A stretch of 64,000 nucleotides of DNA from UBA1672 sp963977495 (GCA_963977495.1 CAXBOT010000001.1:558001-622000), one strand, 5' to 3'. Shown: positions 1 to 8,248, counted from the first letter of the stretch. The notes: generated from the letters alone by a model not told the origin. Numbers and translations are program-made.

Positions 1-950
1 GCAATGATGTAGTAGGTGGCCAGTGCATAATGCGTGTGAGGCAAGCTAACCTCAACGGTTTTTGCGCCCGCACTGTGCAGCCATTCAATGCCTTGTTCCC
101 AAAGCTTGCTAATTTCCTCAGGCATACCATCAACGCGATATTCTTTCGGAATACCGATGACTTTACCTTGAATATTACCATCAAGCGCAGCGGCAAAATC
201 AGGGACTGCTTTATTCGCTGATGTGCTGTCTTTGGGGTCATAGCCCGCCATGGATTGCAGCATAAGTGCGTTGTCTTCCACGGTTCTGGCGAAGGTTCCC
301 GCCTGATCGAGTGAGGAGGCAAACGCAACAACGCCCCAACGTGAACAGCGTCCATATGTAGGCTTTATACCTGAAATCCCGCAAAATGCCGCGGGTTGGC
401 GTATTGAACCGCCAGTGTCCGTACCAGTTGCGCCCATGCACAAGCGCCCTGCAACGGCCGCAGCGGAGCCGCCGGATGATCCACCGGGTACTAAGTCTGC
501 ATCGTCGTTCTCACGTTTCCAAGGGTTTATGACATTACCGAAATAGCTGGTCGTATTGGACGAGCCCATAGCAAATTCATCCAAGTTGGTCTTGCCAAGC
601 ATAACCGCACCATTATCAAATAAGTTTTGTGTCACGGTTGATTCATATTGCGGGATAAACCCTTCAAGAATATGGCTAGCTGCGGTTGTTTGAACACCCT
701 CGGTACAGAATAAATCTTTAATAGCCAAAGGAATACCTTCAAGAATACCAACATTACCCGCTGCGCGTTTTGCATCAGAGGCTTTGGCTTGTTCAAGAGC
801 AATTTCCGGCGTTTCTACAATATATGCATTCAAATTTTTATGCGCTGCCATCACGTCAATATGTGCCTGTGTTAACTCTACAGAGGTGAAGTCTTTGTTT
901 TTCAGGCCGGATAGTGCTTCGGCAATTGTAAGATTTGTTAAATCGGTCAT
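1..950 (-). CDS. gatA: Glutamyl-tRNA(Gln)/Asp-tRNA(Asn) amidotransferase subunit A (3' end outside window)
   Basis: GatA is the amidase subunit of GatCAB. It frees ammonia from glutamine and passes it to GatB, which converts mischarged Glu-tRNA(Gln) or Asp-tRNA(Asn). About 316 N-terminal residues are visible; the gene runs off the left edge. The amidase signature is present: Lys78 (AIKDLF), cis-Ser158 in the GGSSGGS loop and nucleophile Ser182 in GGSIRQP. The 24-residue spacing between the two serines is what the family shows. The ATG at 948-950 overlaps the TGA of the upstream small membrane gene (ATGA), so translation is coupled. Only the missing C-terminus limits the call. Confidence 0.96.
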   Translation of the reverse strand, partial: MTDLTNLTIAEALSGLKNKDFTSVELTQAHIDVMAAHKNLNAYIVETPEIALEQAKASDAKRAAGNVGILEGIPLAIKDLFCTEGVQTTAASHILEGFIPQYESTVTQNLFDNGAVMLGKTNLDEFAMGSSNTTSYFGNVINPWKRENDDADLVPGGSSGGSAAAVAGRLCMGATGTDTGGSIRQPAAFCGISGIKPTYGRCSRWGVVAFASSLDQAGTFARTVEDNALMLQSMAGYDPKDSTSANKAVPDFAAALDGNIQGKVIGIPKEYRVDGMPEEISKLWEQGIEWLHSAGAKTVEVSLPHTHYALATYYII

Positions 951-1189
951 TTTCGCTCTCTTAATCTTGATAAAACTATGACGGCCACAACATCGCTAAA
1001 ACCAACGACGATAAGGGCAAGGGATAAAATATTTGACTCTTCTGCCTCTAACGCCAGAGAATCTATAAGCAAACTGGGCTGTATTAGTGTGTAAACGCCC
1101 AAAATAAGTAAGGTCACACCAGACATAAGCAGGGTCTTTTTAAAGACAGCACGTTGCAGATTTTTGCTTGATGTTGACGCTTCAGACAT
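947..1189 (-). CDS. Small two-helix membrane protein between gatC and gatA
   Basis: An 80-residue protein with two hydrophobic segments, about residues 19-36 and 54-73. The N-terminus is polar and Ser-rich and the C-terminus is short and basic (RLRERK). I do not recognise a family. It starts 3 bp after gatC and its stop overlaps the gatA start, so it is embedded in the gatCA operon. Both ends are tightly fitted and the frame is intact, which argues for a real gene. GatC and GatA are normally adjacent, so this insertion is uncommon. A function in amidotransfer is not implied; it may simply ride on the operon's expression. Confidence 0.75.
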   Translation of the reverse strand: MSEASTSSKNLQRAVFKKTLLMSGVTLLILGVYTLIQPSLLIDSLALEAEESNILSLALIVVGFSDVVAVIVLSRLRERK

Positions 1190-1192
1190 TGG

Positions 1193-1480
1193 TTACTCCA
1201 CGACTTTTGGAACAACAAAATACCCTTGTGTCTCTTCGGGGGCATTCTTAAGCACTTTTTCTACGCAATCGCCATCGGTGACGGCATCTTCGCGTAAGGG
1301 CAGGGTGATATCCACGACATTGGCCAATGGCTCAACATTATCTGTATCGACTTCGCCTAGCTGCTCGATAAACCCGATGATTTTGGAAAGTTGGGGTGCC
1401 ATGCGCTCCAACTCCTCGTCATTCATACGAATTCTGGCGAGTGAGGCAACTTTTCTGACTGTTTCTTTATCCAAAGACAT
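1193..1480 (-). CDS. gatC: Glutamyl-tRNA(Gln)/Asp-tRNA(Asn) amidotransferase subunit C
   Basis: A 95-residue GatC of normal length. This small subunit wraps around the GatA-GatB interface and stabilises the complex. The typical opening, KETVRKVASLARIRMNDEEL, is followed by the region of internal PLANV and the C-terminal FVVPKVVE, all classic GatC features. It is the first gene of the leftward operon gatC-small membrane gene-gatA. It is divergent from ruvX, with 72 bp between the two starts, which must hold both promoters. gatB is not in the window. Confidence 0.95.
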   Translation of the reverse strand: MSLDKETVRKVASLARIRMNDEELERMAPQLSKIIGFIEQLGEVDTDNVEPLANVVDITLPLREDAVTDGDCVEKVLKNAPEETQGYFVVPKVVE

Positions 1481-1552
1481 AAATTATGACCTTTTATCTT
1501 ATAATACTCTGGATTTTCTATCACCGCGCTGTATAAGGTGCAAGGGGTTAAG

Positions 1553-2053
1553 ATGATTGATTTACTTGAAAATATTGTAAAAGATTGTCCGAAAGATGTT
1601 CGGTTATTAGGCATGGATATCGGAAAAAAGACAATCGGGCTTGCGCTCTCGGACAGCATGCACAGCATTGCGACGCCGTTAAAAACAATCAAAAGAACTA
1701 AATTTTCAAGAGATATCAAGGAACTAGAGGTTGTTATTCGTGAATATGAAGTTGGCGGCTATATTCTGGGCTACCCCTTAAACATGGATGATAGCGCGGG
1801 CGCAAAATGCCAATCTGTACGTGATTTCGGCTTGGAATTTGAACGCCAAATTTCAGATGATCTAAAATCAAGCGCCGGCCTTTGGATTGCTTTATGGGAT
1901 GAAAGGTTATCCACAAGCAATGTGGAAGACTTTGTGGATAGAACTGTGGATATATCAAAGCGACGTGCCAAAGAAAAAGGAATCATTGATAAACTCGCCG
2001 CTCAATTCATCCTTCAAGGCGCATTGGAGTATATGCACGGGCAGCGTCGCTAA
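1553..2053 (+). CDS. ruvX: RuvX/YqgF-type RNase H-fold nuclease (Holliday junction resolvase homologue, 16S rRNA 5'-end maturation)
   Basis: A YqgF/RuvX protein of 166 residues with the N-terminal GMDIGKKTIGLALSD motif carrying the first catalytic Asp. A WDERLST motif and a C-terminal KLAAQFILQGALE segment match the other family blocks. In E. coli YqgF is implicated in pre-16S rRNA processing; in other bacteria RuvX resolves Holliday junctions. An in-frame GTG exists at 1538, but I chose the ATG at 1553 because a purine-rich AAGGGG ribosome binding site ends about 6 bases before it and the extra residues are not family-like. In alphaproteobacteria ruvX commonly lies divergent from gatC, as here. 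Confidence 0.93.
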   Translation: MIDLLENIVKDCPKDVRLLGMDIGKKTIGLALSDSMHSIATPLKTIKRTKFSRDIKELEVVIREYEVGGYILGYPLNMDDSAGAKCQSVRDFGLEFERQISDDLKSSAGLWIALWDERLSTSNVEDFVDRTVDISKRRAKEKGIIDKLAAQFILQGALEYMHGQRR

Positions 2054-2059
2054 AAGAGG

Positions 2060-2734
2060 TTAGCCATAGCGCATAAGCTCATTACCATGTGCCTTCATCC
2101 ATGCTTTGCCAACTTTATAATCACAAGACAGTTGTTCACACACCTTCCAGAATTTCTTGCTGTGATCCATGTGGATCATATGGGCAACTTCGTGCGCAAC
2201 AACGTAGTCAATGGCAGCATAAGGCGCAAAAATCAGCCGCCATGAAAAAGAAATTGAGCCATCCTGTGAACAACTTCCCCAACGGCTTTTTGTGTCACGC
2301 ACAGAAACAGTGGAGACTGCCTTGTTAATTTGATCAGCTTTATCAGACGCCATATCTGCCAGCCCCGCGCGCGCAATTTTCTTTAAATGTGTTTTGATAC
2401 GGGTTGTCGGATCACCCTGATAGGTTTTGACTTTCAGCACATCGTCATATTGTTTTAGGGTCGTGCGCTTTAAATTATCATCAATGGTAATATCCAATGT
2501 GATGGTGTCGCCAAAAATCGGCAAGGTTGTGCCATGCGTAAACAGAATTGGGGTAGGCAGTTTTTCAAGCGTTTGACGTACCCACTCTTCGTGCTCCATT
2601 GCAAAGAAATAGGCTTGCTCGATTGGCATTTTGTGTGGGACGACAAGATTGATTACGCGCTCTACCGGATCGAGCCTGAGCGCAAGGCGACGTGCGCGCT
2701 TGCTGCGTTTAACCGTGACAAGGTTTTCTATCAT
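2060..2734 (-). CDS. YgjP/WLM-type zinc metallopeptidase-like protein
   Basis: A 224-residue protein of the YgjP (DUF45) family, related to SprT/WLM metallopeptidases. The zinc motif HEVAHMIHMDHSKKFW is near the C-terminus: HExxH plus a third His, then the KFW that marks the family. Before it is the conserved TKSRWGSC segment. The start is 6 bp after the PHA depolymerase gene, so the two are probably co-transcribed. The substrate is unknown for nearly all family members. The 3' end converges on ruvX with only 6 bp between the stops. Confidence 0.88.
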   Translation of the reverse strand: MIENLVTVKRSKRARRLALRLDPVERVINLVVPHKMPIEQAYFFAMEHEEWVRQTLEKLPTPILFTHGTTLPIFGDTITLDITIDDNLKRTTLKQYDDVLKVKTYQGDPTTRIKTHLKKIARAGLADMASDKADQINKAVSTVSVRDTKSRWGSCSQDGSISFSWRLIFAPYAAIDYVVAHEVAHMIHMDHSKKFWKVCEQLSCDYKVGKAWMKAHGNELMRYG

Positions 2735-2740
2735 CGTGGA

Positions 2741-4330
2741 TCACGCTTTTGTTTTATCCGTCGCTTTGGTTGTTTTCTTTTTCTTTGGTGCTGCTTTAGC
2801 TGCCTTTGCCGCTTTTTTCTTCGGAGCAGCCTTCTTTGCCTTTGCTGGCTTTTTAGGGCTGGGGCTTGCCGATTCTTTCGGCTTTTCAAGGACAGGCTGC
2901 GCTGCAGGCGGAACCAATATTTTGCTTTTCGCCTTATCATGGGGAATCGGGCGGCTTACACTTTTATAGCTTTCAGGCTGGTGCTCTTTCAACCATCTAC
3001 GAATAGCAACAATACCATGCTTGTCATGGTTAAAGCGTTCTGGCGCAATATCAGGGATTTGCTCAAGGTCATGTTGCGGGACAGGATCTTTATCTTCATC
3101 CAAAGAACGGATGAAGTGGCGAATACGCGGCATGATTTGTTCGCGCCATCTGCGTCCGTTGAAAATACCGTAATGCCCGCAATCAAGTTGAAAATGGTGG
3201 AATTGCTTACGTTGAGGCAGGGAGTAGCAAAGTTCATGCGCCGCGGTTGTTTGACCACGCGCAGAAATATCATCCAATTCACCTTCGATAGTTAATAAGG
3301 CAGTATGCTGGATATCTTGCGGGCGTACGTCGACAAGCTTATTAGAATATGGATCTCTCCATTTCATCTTACCGCGTGGCAATGATTGTTTTTGGAAAAC
3401 CTCTGCCACAGTGCCGAGGTAAAATTCCGCTGGAATATCCATGACGGATAAATACTCATTATAAAATTTTCTATGTTTGTCGCTTGATTCTCCATCGCCT
3501 GAAACAAGATGCTGGAAGAATTTAAGGTGAGAACCAACATGTGTATCCAAATTCATCGACATAAAGCCGGAGAGCTGTAGGAAGCCGGGGTAGACGCGGC
3601 GATGCGCGCCGGCATAATAATGAGGTACATTATATAGAACAGTGCTCTCAAACCACTTGAGCGGGCGCGTTTCTGCCAACTCTGTGACCTCTGTTTTAGA
3701 AACGCGCGTATCAATCGGCCCGCCCATCAATGTCATGCTTAACGGTTGATTAGGATCGTTTTCAGAAGCCATGAGCGATACGGCGGCCAATACAGGCACG
3801 GCAGGCTGACACACAGCAATAATATGTGTATCCGGCCCCAAAAGGCTCAAAAATTCGCGTAAATAGGTAATATAATCATCAAAATTGAAGCTTCCCGCTG
3901 ACATGGGGACTTGGCGTGCATCTTCCCAATCTGTCACGTAAACATCGTGATGCGGCAATAAGGCTTCAACTGTGCCACGCAACAGGGTTGCATAGTGGCC
4001 TGACATCGGGGCAACCAATAAAATCTTAGGGTCGTTGCGCTTTGTTTTGCGTTTGAAATTTAAAAGCGAACAAAAAGGTTTTTCGGCAACGACGTTTTCT
4101 ACAATTTCAACGGATTTCCCGTCTATGGTGGTTTCCAACAAGCCAAACTCAGGGCGACCAAAACGCCGCGTCATACGCGCAACCATTTCTGCGCTCGCGC
4201 CAATTGTGCGTCCGAATGTGGTGTAGGACATCGGATTAAAGGGATTCTGAAAAATACTGCGCGTTAGCTCGGCTTGCACCCGTACAGGGGTCATAATCGC
4301 ATGTCGTAATTCATGAAGATGGTAAAGCAT
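2741..4330 (-). CDS. phaZ: Intracellular polyhydroxyalkanoate depolymerase with Lys/Ala/Pro-rich tail
   Basis: A 529-residue protein. Residues 1 to about 420 match intracellular PHA depolymerases of the Ralstonia PhaZ1 type, which hydrolyse stored PHB granules in the cytoplasm. The nucleophile box has Cys174 (AVCQPAVPV), a known feature of this type where Ser might be expected. An acidic residue in EGELDD and the His in DCGHYGIFNG complete the triad. The last 53 residues are low complexity with about 19 Lys, interspersed with Ala and Pro (KKAAPKKK-like units), similar to histone H1 and to the nucleoid-binding tails of PhaF/PhaM. No PHA synthase or phasin gene is in the window. YgjP follows 6 bp downstream. 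Confidence 0.9.
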   Translation of the reverse strand: MLYHLHELRHAIMTPVRVQAELTRSIFQNPFNPMSYTTFGRTIGASAEMVARMTRRFGRPEFGLLETTIDGKSVEIVENVVAEKPFCSLLNFKRKTKRNDPKILLVAPMSGHYATLLRGTVEALLPHHDVYVTDWEDARQVPMSAGSFNFDDYITYLREFLSLLGPDTHIIAVCQPAVPVLAAVSLMASENDPNQPLSMTLMGGPIDTRVSKTEVTELAETRPLKWFESTVLYNVPHYYAGAHRRVYPGFLQLSGFMSMNLDTHVGSHLKFFQHLVSGDGESSDKHRKFYNEYLSVMDIPAEFYLGTVAEVFQKQSLPRGKMKWRDPYSNKLVDVRPQDIQHTALLTIEGELDDISARGQTTAAHELCYSLPQRKQFHHFQLDCGHYGIFNGRRWREQIMPRIRHFIRSLDEDKDPVPQHDLEQIPDIAPERFNHDKHGIVAIRRWLKEHQPESYKSVSRPIPHDKAKSKILVPPAAQPVLEKPKESASPSPKKPAKAKKAAPKKKAAKAAKAAPKKKKTTKATDKTKA

Positions 4331-4479
4331 GATTATCCTAACTAACGTGTTTTCATATATTTATGTAGAAACTGTCTGATTGCTCGACATTGTGTTGTGT
4401 TTAGTTTGCACCGCACAAAACTAATATACACCAGCGCGCCAGTTTCTTCAACGGCTCTGTTATTATAGTCATTGCGCGT

Positions 4480-5556
4480 ATGCACTATATTGATGTATTT
4501 TGTGAACCAATTGTAATGACTTATCAAGTGTTTCCTATGGATATAAATATTGCCGATATACACGGATTTTTGATGGATACGGATCGTATCCCGTATTTGG
4601 TTGCGGCGATCCTTTTAAGTATCGTCGTCGGCATGATTACAGGGCCGCTTGCGGGCAATGCGAATCCTTTTATTTGGCAGTTTTTAGATCGTGCTTTTGG
4701 TAAAGTTGGGGAACGGATGGATCGCAAAAACCGTAAATCCTCTGATTTGCTTTTGCGCGGCTTTATGTTTTGTGCGGTTTTATTATTTATGACCTTGCTG
4801 TTTAGTAGGGCGCTAAGCTTTTGGGCAGCAACGAACTCTTTCGTGGAAATTGTTGTTATATCACTTTGCCTGACGGCGGGAAGCGTCTGGTACATGGTGC
4901 TCAAGCTGTATTTTGCGCTCACGCAGCAGGGAAAAGCGGAGGGTGGTTATTTTGGTTTATCCCGCTCATCACGTGTGGATTTAAATTCAACAGATGATTA
5001 CGGTATAACACGCGAAGGATTGTCCTTTTCCGCTGTAAGCTTTGATAAGGGGCTTGTTGCGCCCGCTTTTTGGTACTTGGTGGGCGGTATGCCGTTTATG
5101 TTGATTTACAGCACACTATCTTTTGCGGCGTGGCGTTATGGCAAGTGCGGCTTCACAAAAGGATTCGGTCAGATGCCGTTGGCAATGGAAAAATTGATGG
5201 GGTTTATTCCATCTTTGTTCAGCGGATTTTTATATACAGCCGCCGCCGCCGTATCGCCTACGGCTAAAATCTTACCCGCAATGAAATCATGGTGGGCAAC
5301 GAAAGATCAAGCGCCCTATGAACAAGGCGGTCTTATTCTGAGTGCGCTCGCATGGCCATTGGATGTAAGCCTTGGTGGCCCTGTCCAAGATGTCTCGGGC
5401 AGTTCAATGAAAAAGACGTGGGTAGGGCCAAAAGAGGCCAGCGCAAAAATTGAGGCATACCACTTAAAACGCGGCATTATGATGAATGTTATGGCGCATT
5501 TTTTGTTCGTTTTGGCACTGCTTTTTGCCTATATTATGGATGAAAAGTTATTTTGA
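4480..5556 (+). CDS. CobD/CbiB-like integral membrane protein
   Basis: A protein of up to 358 residues with several hydrophobic segments. Its middle part (DKGLVAPAFWYLVGGMP, then YSTLSFAAWRYGK and a segment ending in IPSLFSGF) lines up with the core of CobD/CbiB. Those proteins attach aminopropanol to cobyric acid in cobalamin synthesis. The N-terminal GP..NP..W also fits the family pattern. The sequence is divergent and no other cobalamin gene is nearby, so a different amidation-type or AmpE-like role is possible. The start is uncertain: in-frame ATGs lie at 4480, 4516 and 4537, none with a clear ribosome binding site. It is monocistronic, followed by the rpmB promoter. Confidence 0.62.
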   Translation: MHYIDVFCEPIVMTYQVFPMDINIADIHGFLMDTDRIPYLVAAILLSIVVGMITGPLAGNANPFIWQFLDRAFGKVGERMDRKNRKSSDLLLRGFMFCAVLLFMTLLFSRALSFWAATNSFVEIVVISLCLTAGSVWYMVLKLYFALTQQGKAEGGYFGLSRSSRVDLNSTDDYGITREGLSFSAVSFDKGLVAPAFWYLVGGMPFMLIYSTLSFAAWRYGKCGFTKGFGQMPLAMEKLMGFIPSLFSGFLYTAAAAVSPTAKILPAMKSWWATKDQAPYEQGGLILSALAWPLDVSLGGPVQDVSGSSMKKTWVGPKEASAKIEAYHLKRGIMMNVMAHFLFVLALLFAYIMDEKLF

Positions 5557-5579
5557 TGAAGATTTATCTATAGAAATGC

Positions 5580-5609
5580 TTGACTTTATAGGCGGTCTTC
5601 GACTATTTT
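5580..5609 (+). promoter_or_regulatory. Sigma-70-type promoter of rpmB
   Basis: A -35 box TTGACT (5580-5585), an 18-base spacer and a -10 box TATTTT (5604-5609). It lies 45 bases upstream of the rpmB start and after the stop of the preceding gene. Assigned by resemblance to the consensus only. Confidence 0.55.
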
Positions 5610-5654
5610 TCCGCATCTGTTTTAGGACTAATAAAAATTATAAGGATTAGGGCT

Positions 5655-5948
5655 ATGAGCCGTCGTTGCATGATTACTGGAAAAGGCGTTATGAGTGGAA
5701 ACAATGTTTCACACGCGCAAAACAAGACAAGACGTCGTTTTTTACCAAACGTTCAAGAAACAAGCTTGTATAGTGAAGCACTTGACCGTTGGGTTAAGGT
5801 TAAGGCGACTTCTGCCGGCTTGCGTACAGTTGAGCACAAAGGTGGATTTGATGCCTTCCTAACAGGAACAGCGTCAACAAAACTTAACGCTGCTTTGCGT
5901 CCGTTTAAAGCACAGGTTGAGAAAGCCTTGGCTGAAAAAACGGCTTAG
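5655..5948 (+). CDS. rpmB: 50S ribosomal protein L28
   Basis: A 97-residue L28 of the longer alphaproteobacterial kind. It opens with MSRRCMITGKG, followed by NNVSHAQNKTRRRFLPN, the family signature, and ends in an Ala/Lys-rich helix. A single Cys near the N-terminus remains where some L28 proteins carry a zinc ribbon, so this looks like a zinc-free form. An AAGGATTAGG ribosome binding site precedes the ATG. It has its own promoter and a strong terminator, so it is a single-gene unit. Confidence 0.97.
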   Translation: MSRRCMITGKGVMSGNNVSHAQNKTRRRFLPNVQETSLYSEALDRWVKVKATSAGLRTVEHKGGFDAFLTGTASTKLNAALRPFKAQVEKALAEKTA

Positions 5949-5982
5949 ACAATACGTCTTTGATCGGCTACAGTTTTTAAAT

Positions 5983-6007
5983 AACCCGCTCACTTGGGCG
6001 GGTTTTT
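5983..6007 (+). terminator. Rho-independent terminator of rpmB
   Basis: A perfect 7-bp stem AACCCGC/GCGGGTT with an 8-base loop, running directly into a T-run. It lies 35 bases after the rpmB stop and ends before the tgt start, separating the two genes. Confidence 0.85.
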
Positions 6008-6041
6008 ATATGAAAAACGATAAAACATTTAGGCATTGGTG

Positions 6042-7226
6042 ATGCTGGATTACCCAAATTTTTCCTTTAATATCACAGCGCGCGATGAAAAATCGCTGGC
6101 GCGCGTGGGGAAATTGCAAACACCACACGGCACAATCGAAACCCCTAATTATATTTTTTGCGGCACGAAGGCGACGGTTAAAAACCTTTCCCCCTGTCAG
6201 CTAAACGAAGCCCGAACTGATATCATCTTATCCAATACATACCATTTGATGCTTCAGCCCGGTGCGGATTTGATTGCAAAAATGGGTGGCCTTCATAAAT
6301 TTATGAACTGGAATGGCCCGATGTTGACAGACAGCGGTGGGTTTCAAGTGTTTTCACTGGGCGAAGGCACGATGGCCAATGAAATCAAGGGTAAGAAGCA
6401 AAAAGGTCATGACAACAAAAACCTGATTTCCATTACGGAAGAGGGCTGCGTTTTTAAATCTTATGTTGATGGAACGGTCATTAAGCTTACCCCTGAATCG
6501 GCGATGGAAATACAGCGTAAGCTGGGCGCTGATCTATTGATGCAGTTTGATGAGTGTACGCCGTATCATGTTGATAAGGACTATACGGCGCGTTCTATGG
6601 AGATGTCGATTCGTTGGGGTGATCGTTGTCTGACAGAGTTTGAGCGCCACGATAACGGCGCGCAGGCTGTCTACGGCATTGTGCAAGGCGGGGTGTATTC
6701 TGATTTGAGGAAAATCTCTGCCGAATATACAAAAGATCGTCCGTTTTTCGGTACAGCGATTGGCGGCTGCTTGGGCGGAACGGATGAGGAGATGCACGAG
6801 GTTGTGGCATCGTCTGTCCCGCATATCCACCCCAGCAGACCTGTGCACTTCCTTGGTATTGGTCAAATTAAAGATGTGTTCCGCTTTGTGCGTTTGGGCA
6901 TTGATACATTTGATTGTGTTATCCCAACACGTCTTGCGCGTCACGGCGCGGCTTTTGTTAAAGGTGAGCCGAAGGAAACCATCAACCTGAAAAATGCCCG
7001 TTATCGTAATGACGAAACGCCGCTTGATGAACGCACGGGCATTCCTGCCTCCAGCCAATATTCCAAAGCATATATCCACCATTTGTTAAAAGCGAACGAG
7101 CTTTTGGCAACGCAAATATTAGCACAGCATAACGTGGCAACCATGAATATGCTGATGCGTGAAGTGCGCGAGGCGATACGCTCGGGAACACTCGATTCTT
7201 TGCAAAAAGAATGGTTGGGAAATTAG
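6042..7226 (+). CDS. tgt: tRNA-guanine transglycosylase, atypical, without the zinc-binding cysteines
   Basis: A 394-residue TGT that exchanges G34 of GUN-anticodon tRNAs for a queuosine precursor or queuine. Asp97 in DSGGFQ, FDECTPY (169-175) and the nucleophile Asp291 in FDCVIPTR are conserved. Two features are odd. The CxCxxC zinc site, normally after PLD, is replaced by ERTGIPASSQ (330-339), although the following Y-S-K-A-Y-I-H-H is kept. The substrate loop reads GGCLGG where bacterial enzymes have GGLAVG. A 15-20 residue insertion follows the DSGGFQ block. The ATG at 6042 has AGG 8 bases upstream; TTG/GTG codons just before it are less likely. queA is not adjacent. Confidence 0.9.
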   Translation: MLDYPNFSFNITARDEKSLARVGKLQTPHGTIETPNYIFCGTKATVKNLSPCQLNEARTDIILSNTYHLMLQPGADLIAKMGGLHKFMNWNGPMLTDSGGFQVFSLGEGTMANEIKGKKQKGHDNKNLISITEEGCVFKSYVDGTVIKLTPESAMEIQRKLGADLLMQFDECTPYHVDKDYTARSMEMSIRWGDRCLTEFERHDNGAQAVYGIVQGGVYSDLRKISAEYTKDRPFFGTAIGGCLGGTDEEMHEVVASSVPHIHPSRPVHFLGIGQIKDVFRFVRLGIDTFDCVIPTRLARHGAAFVKGEPKETINLKNARYRNDETPLDERTGIPASSQYSKAYIHHLLKANELLATQILAQHNVATMNMLMREVREAIRSGTLDSLQKEWLGN

Positions 7227-7310
7227 TATAAAAAATGTATTCTTTTAAAGAAGTTTAACACTTTTTCTATATGATCTCCTTGGCTATCGAGCAAATGATT
7301 GGTGAATGTA

Positions 7311-8225
7311 ATGCCTCTTGAATACAAGAAAAATGAAGGTTGGGAAGAACTGCTCCCCGTTTTGGAAGAGCATGGACAGTGGTTCCATGACCTGATTGAG
7401 TTCTTATTTTATTCTCAGGAAGATGATGTTGTCACAGGCATCAACAAGCCAACATCGTTTGCACAATGGGTAGTCTATGTGAATGAAAGTAATCAAACGC
7501 AACCTGAAATTGTTGAAAAGCTTACGGCTTTGCATGCAGATTTGTTTGAAACATCTGATGTGCTGCTTGCCTCGGTGAAAAAAAATAATGCAAAACCATC
7601 GCACAAAGATTTCAAAAACTTTGTGACAATATACGAAGAATTTATGGTTTACGTCCGCCGCCTTGAAAAAGATTTCATGAAGGAGGGCAGTGGTTATGAT
7701 TCTTTCACAGGACTGCGCAGCGCCAAGATGCTTAAGCATGATGTAAAGCGTGAACTGGAAAGATTAGCGCGTCAGGGTAAAAACTTTTGTATTGCCATGG
7801 GACGCATCGATAATTTCGATTTTATCCGCAATAACGCCCCGCAAAGCGAAGTTGATGGTTATGTTAAGCTTGTTGCCGGTTTGATAAAGCTTAGTATTCG
7901 ATCTTTTGACGATGCCTATTATTTGGGCGGCGACGAATTTATTTTGTGTTTAAAGCAGGCCGATTTAGCGGGCGGTATTGCTGCGCTGGAACGTTTAAGA
8001 CGCGAGTTAGAGCGACAAAACATTGTTTTAGAACCGAATGCAGGTGAGCAAAAACCCCTGAGTATGTCGTGTTGTATTGCTGAGCCTGTTGAGAGTGATG
8101 ATGTAGATGACTTGCTCAATAACCTTAAGGCCGACCTTCAAAACACTGAAGAAGAAAAAACGGATACTGTTCTTAGGTACCGTGAGCTTAGCCCCCTTCA
8201 ACGTTTTGTCAAAGAAGGTTCTTAA
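7311..8225 (+). CDS. GGDEF diguanylate cyclase with CZB-like N-terminal domain
   Basis: A 304-residue protein. The C-terminal half is a GGDEF domain with intact GGDEF at about 206-210, preceded by five residues and an RxxD inhibitory site (RSFD, 197-200). It is therefore probably an active, product-inhibited c-di-GMP synthase. The N-terminal 125 residues are helical. The spacing of EEHGQW, FAQW and LH recalls the zinc-binding CZB domain of E. coli DgcZ, but the CZB cysteine is not evident. The ATG at 7311 is preferred over TTG/GTG at 7299/7302. A histidine kinase starts 23 bp downstream, so a shared signalling unit is plausible. Confidence 0.85.
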   Translation: MPLEYKKNEGWEELLPVLEEHGQWFHDLIEFLFYSQEDDVVTGINKPTSFAQWVVYVNESNQTQPEIVEKLTALHADLFETSDVLLASVKKNNAKPSHKDFKNFVTIYEEFMVYVRRLEKDFMKEGSGYDSFTGLRSAKMLKHDVKRELERLARQGKNFCIAMGRIDNFDFIRNNAPQSEVDGYVKLVAGLIKLSIRSFDDAYYLGGDEFILCLKQADLAGGIAALERLRRELERQNIVLEPNAGEQKPLSMSCCIAEPVESDDVDDLLNNLKADLQNTEEEKTDTVLRYRELSPLQRFVKEGS

Positions 8226-8248
8226 GCCGTAGGGCTTTGAACAATGAC

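Noticed and set aside
1538..1552. GTG start for ruvX
   Set aside because: The ATG at 1553 has a better-spaced ribosome binding site (AAGGGG) and gives the normal N-terminus.
2534..3295. Long plus-strand open frames opposite phaZ and ygjP
   Set aside because: They are antisense to well-supported genes and encode low-complexity Phe/Ala/Leu or Arg-rich sequence caused by the Lys/Ala tail codons.
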